NCBI GenBank assembly: GCA_000969725.1
Contig: JXSR01S011251.1
Length of the DNA: 23,827 nucleotides
Reading direction: 5' to 3' (one strand)
From: Ophiothrix spiculata
Lineage: Eukaryota > Echinodermata > Ophiuroidea > Amphilepidida > Ophiotrichidae
The notes beneath the pieces were generated by a model, which did not search any database, was not told the origin of the DNA, and saw only the letters and a program-made list of their open reading frames with translations. Shown here piece by piece: positions 18,671 to 23,827 of this stretch; within the stretch, counting starts at the first letter, position 1; each line of letters opens with the position of its first letter. The translations under genes were made by a program, and so were the position numbers.

Positions 18671-18911
18671 TCGGTCTAGCTAGCTCTTTTCTAATTCGGA
18701 CTATCGATCCTTTTTATTTATTTCGGACAAGCGAGCGTTTTAATTTTATGAATTTGAACTAGCGAACTGTTTAACTTTTGAACTAGCGAGTTATCTGATT
18801 AGAGATCTCTATTGTTGTTCTAGCGAGCCTATTCAAAGGTAATATTTTCCATATTGAATGACGTGTTCGGATTAACGAGCCGTCGGACTAGCGAGTCGTC
18901 GGACTGGAGAG
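18671..18911 (+). repeat. TCGGACTAGCGAGC motif cluster (right arm, inner edge)
   Basis: About nine degenerate copies of TCGGACTAGCGAGC occur at 18671, 18695, 18723, 18754, 18778, 18816, 18866, 18883 and 18899. Variants include GAACTAGCGA and TTCTAGCGAGCC. Spacers are irregular (about 0-35 bp) and AT-rich. Three or four of these match the left arm in inverse orientation. The others lie in the right-only segment. Confidence 0.75.
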
Positions 18912-19138
18912 GGATCCCAAATAAAGACAACTGCATGAGAACAAGAACAAGGAGCTTACAATTTTAATAGGCTACAGTACACTCATTTTGAGCATCTTTG
19001 TCAAATATTTCTTATTCATTCTTGTTGAAATGACATGGATTAATAATCGTTGAAAGTTTATTCTAAAAGAGTAAAACATCTCATGAGTAACGGAGCGATG
19101 ATTTCAATGGCCTTATCGAATGTAACCAAAGTATATCC

Positions 19139-19393
19139 ATGATTACAATGCTCTTATCTTTTAACATCAAAAAGGGAAATATGGTGCTTGCAATCAATGC
19201 GAAACCAAAAAGGGGAATTACCCCAGAGAGTACTAGTAACTTTTCCATATGTTTCACAAACAGCACACATGTTATTTCCATTCATAGTTATTTGACATTT
19301 ACAATCAAGTGCGCAACTTTACACTTCGACAAAAAACGTTTAAATCTTGCAGGGAAATTAAGTTTGTATTTACACTCAAAACAAAGCCTGTAG
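19139..19393 (+). other. Right-arm counterpart of the overlapping open frames, unknown
   Basis: An 84-codon frame corresponds to 6345-6590 (minus). The opposite strand (19081-19281) is also open and encodes a hydrophobic VLSGVIPLFGFALIA segment similar to the left-arm version, then diverges at the right-only insertion. No family is recognised and coding is doubtful. Confidence 0.2.
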
Positions 19394-19394
19394 C

Positions 19395-20070
19395 AATGTG
19401 ATATATTACTCTCCATTCCTTGCCTGTATAACATATTGCTTAGTTAGCAGATAACAGCTTTACGTCAATGTTGATATTTTCCTTTAAATCCTATTAAGTT
19501 AGGTTTGCTGTTTTTAAAGAAGCAATATGCTGAACCAAGAATGTGCCTTCTGTTAAGATATTTATACCACCAAAATATAGTAAAGATATAAATCAGTTCA
19601 TTGAATAAATTAAGAAAAAATTCACATCTTGTAAAAATGCTAAAATATCAGGATTGTTGTACTTTCTGTAGTTCAACGGTCAGTTGACTAGTATTTACAG
19701 CAAATTTACGTATTTATGTTGCATTGCAGCACTGTGTATGTGTGTTTGTCTTTTACATTTTTCAGTCTGAATATTGCAAAAGCATAAATTATAGAAACCA
19801 ATATTAGAAAAATAGCTATATTCTTGTACACTGAAAACATTAATTAGTAAAAATACATGTCTTATTTGACGAAATAAAAAATAGTCATGTAGAGTGATTT
19901 TTTTCATAATTAATGGAACAAGATGTCTTTGAAATGTTGGAAAACAATTTTTGGTGTTTAAAAATAGTTTCCATCTCTAAATATTCAATTTGCAATTTGG
20001 TAATTATTAGTTAATAAATAAATGATTAATTACATGACTAATTAGCGAATATCAAATGTGTTGTAAATTT
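19395..20070. repeat. Right-arm body, no gene
   Basis: Inverse counterpart of about 5720-6345. The frame that is open in the left arm (6003-6229) is interrupted here by two stop codons between about 19600 and 19680. Confidence 0.6.
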
Positions 20071-20076
20071 GTCAAT

Positions 20077-20186
20077 TGACTAACTGAATGACGAATTAAA
20101 TTAATAATTTCTAATAGATATTCACCATTAATTAGTCAGTTGCGATGACAAATCATGAGTCCATTTTGAGTAAATTCAGTTAGTCA
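20077..20186. repeat. Hairpin-forming block with TGACTAACTGAAT termini (right arm)
   Basis: TGACTAACTGAAT at 20077-20089 and its exact inverse ATTCAGTTAGTCA at 20174-20186. This is the counterpart of 5572-5708 without the 20 bp internal duplication. Confidence 0.6.
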
Positions 20187-20189
20187 TGC

Positions 20190-21465
20190 GTCATTTTTAC
20201 GGGATCTTCTTTTAATCATCTATGGGAATTCTTTATCGAATTTTATTAGGCAGATTTCCATAGCTTTGTGACAGTTCGTATTCGCAAGTTTGATAAATCA
20301 TGCCATGATGAAAGTCTGTATGAAATATAATGAATCAAACCAGTCACTCAATATCGTTATGGTTAAATGCTTTACAGGTAATGTACAAATTCCAATAGTA
20401 TTTATTCAAGACCTTTTTCACTAGTAATGATTGTTTGCAGCATTTCATGACCTTTCTGACTACATTAGAAGATATTAAGTCAGCATTATACCTCAGTGTC
20501 TTCCTGGAATACAAGCTAAGGAAATAAGGGAAAGCCACTCAAACAGTGCAGTAACCCAAGAGAGTAACATTATATACGCCTTACAAACCAGCTTACATCT
20601 TGTCGACAAATTGACATTATCAATCTAATTTGCAACTTTAAATTATACAAATTCCAAACCACGTAGGAAAATGAAAACCAACTAGCGACTAGCTTCGGTA
20701 ATGTATTAAGTAGCATATTGTGTTCCAAGCTTAAAATCTTTGAAGAATGCGTTTAAAAGTCGCGTTGCTTAAGTATTTGCATCACGGTTCATATAAACTT
20801 ATACTTGCTACTGCAGACATGACATACATTCGACAAAGCAAGCAATAATCCAATGTTAAAAACCCGGGTTATAAACACAATGTTCTTGATCAAGTTCATA
20901 CGATAAACTATAACATAGCAACTTGTTTAATGAACATGTTTGCACCTTTTTCTTATCAATAGTATGAACAAAAGCATTCAATTTATCAATAATGAGCAAT
21001 CTGCGAGCAAAACATACCAAACAACAAGATGTCGATGCGTTCATAATTCATTTAACAACATAAAACACTAACCCAAAATACGCCGAGGGAAATCCAAAAC
21101 TTGTTTACACTATGAAGGCTTGGCAAAGTGTACTTATCTCTAATCGTTCGTAAGTATCAGCTGGCCTGCATATGCCAAATTTACTTAATGCTCCGCATTA
21201 CTCTATGCAAACAAATAAACAAACCCGACATACTTTGAAGCAGACAAGCTAACATTTAAACAGACGGAAGACTTATACTGAGTAGGTTCACATTAAAAGG
21301 CAGGCGTATGATCAAACCCCTAATATTGCGCCGATTTATTTTGGTAAAAAGTAATTCAACGATATTTTAGAAATGACATAGGAAAACCAAATACTGTAAT
21401 GATTTAATTGTAATCGTGAAATCAGATCTTGCCTTTGAGCTATATTTTGGGCAATTATGACTTAG
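20190..21465. repeat. Right-arm body between hairpin block and RT relic, no identified gene
   Basis: Inverse counterpart of about 4300-5570. The frame seen at 4610-4816 is present here at about 20990-21155 (RAKHTKQQDVDAF) but contains an in-frame TAA. No other coding signal is seen. Confidence 0.6.
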
Positions 21466-21466
21466 A

Positions 21467-22057
21467 CTTGAATCCAACTAATTGCCAGGTCATGCAGGTC
21501 TACTTTGGTAGGAAAACACCTCCTAATGTGGACGTTGCGATCTCGATTCACGAACTTGAAGTTGTTGAGAAAGTCAAACTACTAGGTGTGATTATTGATA
21601 ACGATTTAAATTGGGGTGGGCAGGTTGAATCAGGCAGTTCATGCTTAGAAAATTGAAAGAAGCCGGTCTTGACAAACAAGGTCTCCTATCTGTGTACAAA
21701 GGTTATTTACGCCCTTGTCTTGAATATGCTGCCCCACTTTGGAGTGCTGGTCTCACTCAACAGCAGGTGAACCACCTTGAGAAGATCCAGAAGCGTGCGT
21801 GTCGCTGCATCCTGTCTTCTGAATATACCACCTACCATGAGTCCCTTCTGGACCGTAGAATTCAAATCTTCAAAGAATTTGCAATCAAAGCTGGTAGCTC
21901 CCAGAGATTCTCAAGTTTGTTTCCCCGCACTGTGTCAAACTCATATATATGCAACAGAAAACAGGCAAAATTCTAACCATACCGGTTTAGAACAGACCGC
22001 TTCAGGAATAGTCCCCTCCTATACCTAACTCGTATTCTCAATGAATCACCTTTCTAG
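21467..22057 (+). pseudogene. CR1/jockey-like non-LTR retrotransposon reverse transcriptase C-terminal relic (right arm)
   Basis: The frame opens with LNPTNCQVMQVYFGRK, then HELEVVEKVKLLGVIIDNDL (to about 21650), the post-palm and thumb region. It is followed after a frame break by MLRKLKEAGL, LRPCLEYAAPLWSAGLTQQQ and IQKRACRCIL. The last readable residues are LYLTRILNESPF before a stop at 22055-22057. The break just before MLRKLKEAGL (loss of part of the segment after LNWGGQV) occurs at the same place in the left-arm copy, so it predates the inversion/duplication. The catalytic palm region is missing through a ~490 bp deletion. It cannot be functional. The 3' flank to about 22190 is shared with the left arm and is probably its 3' untranslated region. 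Confidence 0.87.
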
Positions 22058-22194
22058 AATGTTTGTTGCATTTAATTCCCTTTATTTTGACCTCTTTTTT
22101 TTGGCAACTTGCAAATTACAAATGAAATTTTTCATTTCAATAACCAATTTTTATTCAATACTTAACCCTGCCAGTGCCCTCACCAATATTTGAA

Positions 22195-22712
22195 GAGTTG
22201 ACTTGCAAAACGGATTGTATCCATTCATCAAATAGTTTCTTTTTAATTGACTATTGATTTTTTGCTGAAAATGGATGTAAGCCGTTTTGCAGGGAAAGTC
22301 ATCAAATTTAAACTTAAAAACAACCTATCTTCAAAATGTTTGCAAAATTTATCTTAAAGAAATTTTCAATTCTTCATTAGGGTATGATTTACCTTTACCA
22401 AATTTCAACATCAGGTCATGTTTAATATAAAAAAAGTTACATAATATGGGCATTATGCCCTTTTATGCCCAATTTGGGCATAAAAGTAACATTTTTGGGA
22501 TTTTAACCCACTTATCGAGATTTTTTCATCAAATAGTTTTGCCAGGATGATGCACAAGTTGAAGGTTTGTTAGAATCTATCAAACATAATTTTTGAAAAC
22601 AAAATTTTGCCCATCATGTTTATAGTTCTATGTGTATCCCTGTGAATTTTAGATGAACACTGTCTATATTTTTGATATTGCAATAATTGTGTATAATATA
22701 GCTTAAATTATT
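22195..22712. other. Right-arm-only segment with nested hairpins
   Basis: About 510 bp lacks a left-arm counterpart. GACTTGCAAAACGG...ATCCATT at about 22200-22228 pairs with AATGGAT...CCGTTTTGCAGGGAAAGTC at about 22269-22300. Further right, GGGCATTATGCCC and TTTATGCCCAATTTGGGCATAAA (about 22448-22487) form overlapping palindromes. It could be an insertion in the right arm or sequence lost from the left (which has a G10 tract there). No coding frame is seen. Confidence 0.6.
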
Positions 22713-23060
22713 TTAATGTAAATATATATATTTAAATGCATGATAATTGTGTTTTATAGATTCTTAATTATATCGCAATTCAGTATTTACTGCCATGGCA
22801 TTTTAATAAAATATACCTGAAATATAGCATCTTATGATTACCTTCATATTTAACTATATACTTTTATTTTGTAAACAAATTGTATGTTTAAAATGCATTA
22901 TAATTACAGCAAATACGAAGTTTAAAAATTAGTTAAACTGAACTAAAATGCTATAATTGCTTTCAACAATTCAAAGGGTTGCTATCAATTATACAGTACG
23001 TGTAAACCAGGAAGTAAATAACGAAGAATAACTGCGTTTTTATACATTTCTATGAAAACA

Positions 23061-23110
23061 TTGCCTAATTACCTAACATTGCCTAGTTACCTAACATTGC
23101 CTAGTTAGGT
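23061..23110 (-). repeat. 18 bp tandem repeat at the outer end of the right arm
   Basis: Units TTGCCTAATTACCTAACA, TTGCCTAGTTACCTAACA and a partial third. The inverse motif occurs with fewer units at about 766-799 and 2620-2655. Confidence 0.85.
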
Positions 23111-23237
23111 CACGTTGTAGACACCTCATTTTTATTCGAGACTGTCGATATTTATCTTTTTTGTATCAAACCCTCGTCTGTTTGAACCCCCATGTATCCT
23201 AAATTGTTGAACCGAACCCTGTGTAAACTCGCTTTTG

Positions 23238-23827
23238 CTACCAATGGTTCTCCCTTGGATATCTTTATCTAGTTTTAACAAAAATAAATCAAATTTAAAA
23301 TTGTATGATGATTACTGTAAGATCCGAAATAAAATTCAACGCAATGTTCGTCGTGCTAAATCAGAGTATTTTACTACTAGCATAAATGAAAACAAAGGCA
23401 ATTCAAAGAAATTGTGGAAAAACTCTCAAAGAGCTGGGTTACAGCAATAAACACAAAGATTCCAGTAATGTTGTGTTAAACATCAAAGGTAACTTATGTC
23501 ATGACCCATCGGTCATTGCCAACTCTTTCAATGAATTCTTTACTGGTGTAGCTTCCTCTTTGGTTTCTAAACTTCCAAAATGCAGTGAAGTGTATTCCAC
23601 TGTTTCAAATAAAATCAAGGGATTCTATGAGTCCAAGAACAAGGAAAGACAAAAATTGAATCTAAGTTGCATTGATGAGGAATTTGTTGAAAGGGAGCTT
23701 TTGAAATTAAATCCAATCAAGAGCACTGGCCTAGATGGCATTGCACCCAGGTTTTTAAAAGATGGGGCTTCAATTCTTAAGATCCCAATTACTCATATCA
23801 TAAATCAGTCTATTAAATCCGGCATTG
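23238..23827 (+). pseudogene. CR1/jockey-like non-LTR retrotransposon, linker and N-terminal RT, frameshifted, runs off window
   Basis: The first frame (to about 23449) reads YDDYCKIRNKIQRNVRRAKS, then ENKGNSKKLWKN, the basic linker between endonuclease and reverse transcriptase in CR1/jockey-like elements. A one-base gain at about 23421-23424 then shifts the frame. From about 23434 to the window end a frame without stop or ATG reads SNKHKDSSNV, IANSFNEFFTGVA, then LKLNPIKSTGLDGIAPRFLK and THIINQSIKSGI. These are the first reverse transcriptase motifs, with the typical K-S-T-G-x-D signature. The element continues beyond 23827, so the catalytic palm is not visible. It begins directly at the outer edge of the right arm (about 23216) and is separate from the arm relics, which contain only the 3' half. 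Apart from the one shift it looks younger than they do. Confidence 0.86.

Larger units (their letters stand above)
18648..23215 (-). repeat. Right arm of giant inverted repeat
   Basis: Reverse-complement counterpart of 2495-6745. Right-only segments are about 18803-19140 (between GTTATCTGATTA and ACAATGCTCTTA) and about 22195-22712 (near CACCAATATTTG). It lacks the ~490 bp palm region of the retrotransposon relic kept in the left arm; the junction lies near 21467, where GACTTAGACTT runs straight into GAATCCAAC. The outer end breaks off at about 23215, next to another retrotransposon fragment. Confidence 0.93.

Noticed and set aside
18671-18911. Possible CRISPR-like array of short repeats and spacers
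   Set aside because: Repeats are short and degenerate, spacers are irregular and AT-rich, there is no cas gene, and the DNA is clearly from an animal.

Overview
The window reads as non-coding, repeat-dense nuclear DNA from an animal. I base this on four things: strong AT-richness; relics of CR1/jockey-like non-LTR retrotransposons; a Crypton-type tyrosine recombinase relic with its DUF3504-like catalytic block; and degenerate TTAGGG/CCCTAA arrays. TTAGGG-type repeats fit deuterostomes, molluscs, cnidarians and similar invertebrates better than most insects or nematodes. I cannot name the species. I see no intact host gene, rRNA, CRISPR array or prokaryotic operon. Every recognisable coding relic belongs to a mobile element, and all are broken or partial.

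Layout. (1) 1-2651 holds two almost identical ~790 bp direct repeats, 1,862 bp apart. Each carries, on the minus strand, a motif with the geometry of a hammerhead ribozyme of the Penelope-like-element type, with one core substitution. (2) About 2495-6745 and 18648-23215 are the two arms of a very large, diverged inverted repeat (arms 4.2-4.6 kb, loop about 11.9 kb). Both arms carry the same 5'-truncated CR1-like reverse transcriptase relic. A diverged piece of the 790 bp repeat lies at the inner edge of the right arm, so the ancestral unit may have been repeat-body-repeat. (3) Within the loop: two tRNA-like Pol III promoter regions (7540-7601 +, 8565-8652 -), a T/G-rich block with diverged ~130-160 bp repeats (9330-9985), and a ~590 bp TTAA-flanked MITE-like element with perfect terminal inverted repeats (11265-11867). 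(4) A tyrosine recombinase pseudogene of Crypton type lies at 12246-13619 (minus), near the midpoint of the two arms. (5) 14321-16210 is a compound satellite-like block: direct GC-rich repeats, five copies of a 69 bp hairpin, and between them a telomere-like array that switches from TTAGGG-type to CCCTAA-type at about 15425. (6) At the right edge, 23238-23827 holds the 5' part of another CR1-like reverse transcriptase, frameshifted once and running out of the window.

Nothing here forms a working pathway. The interest is structural: nested repeats, self-complementary units, a possible ribozyme-bearing retroelement, and a palindrome-like architecture around a dead recombinase. All boundaries and identity statements come from reading by eye, not from alignment software.
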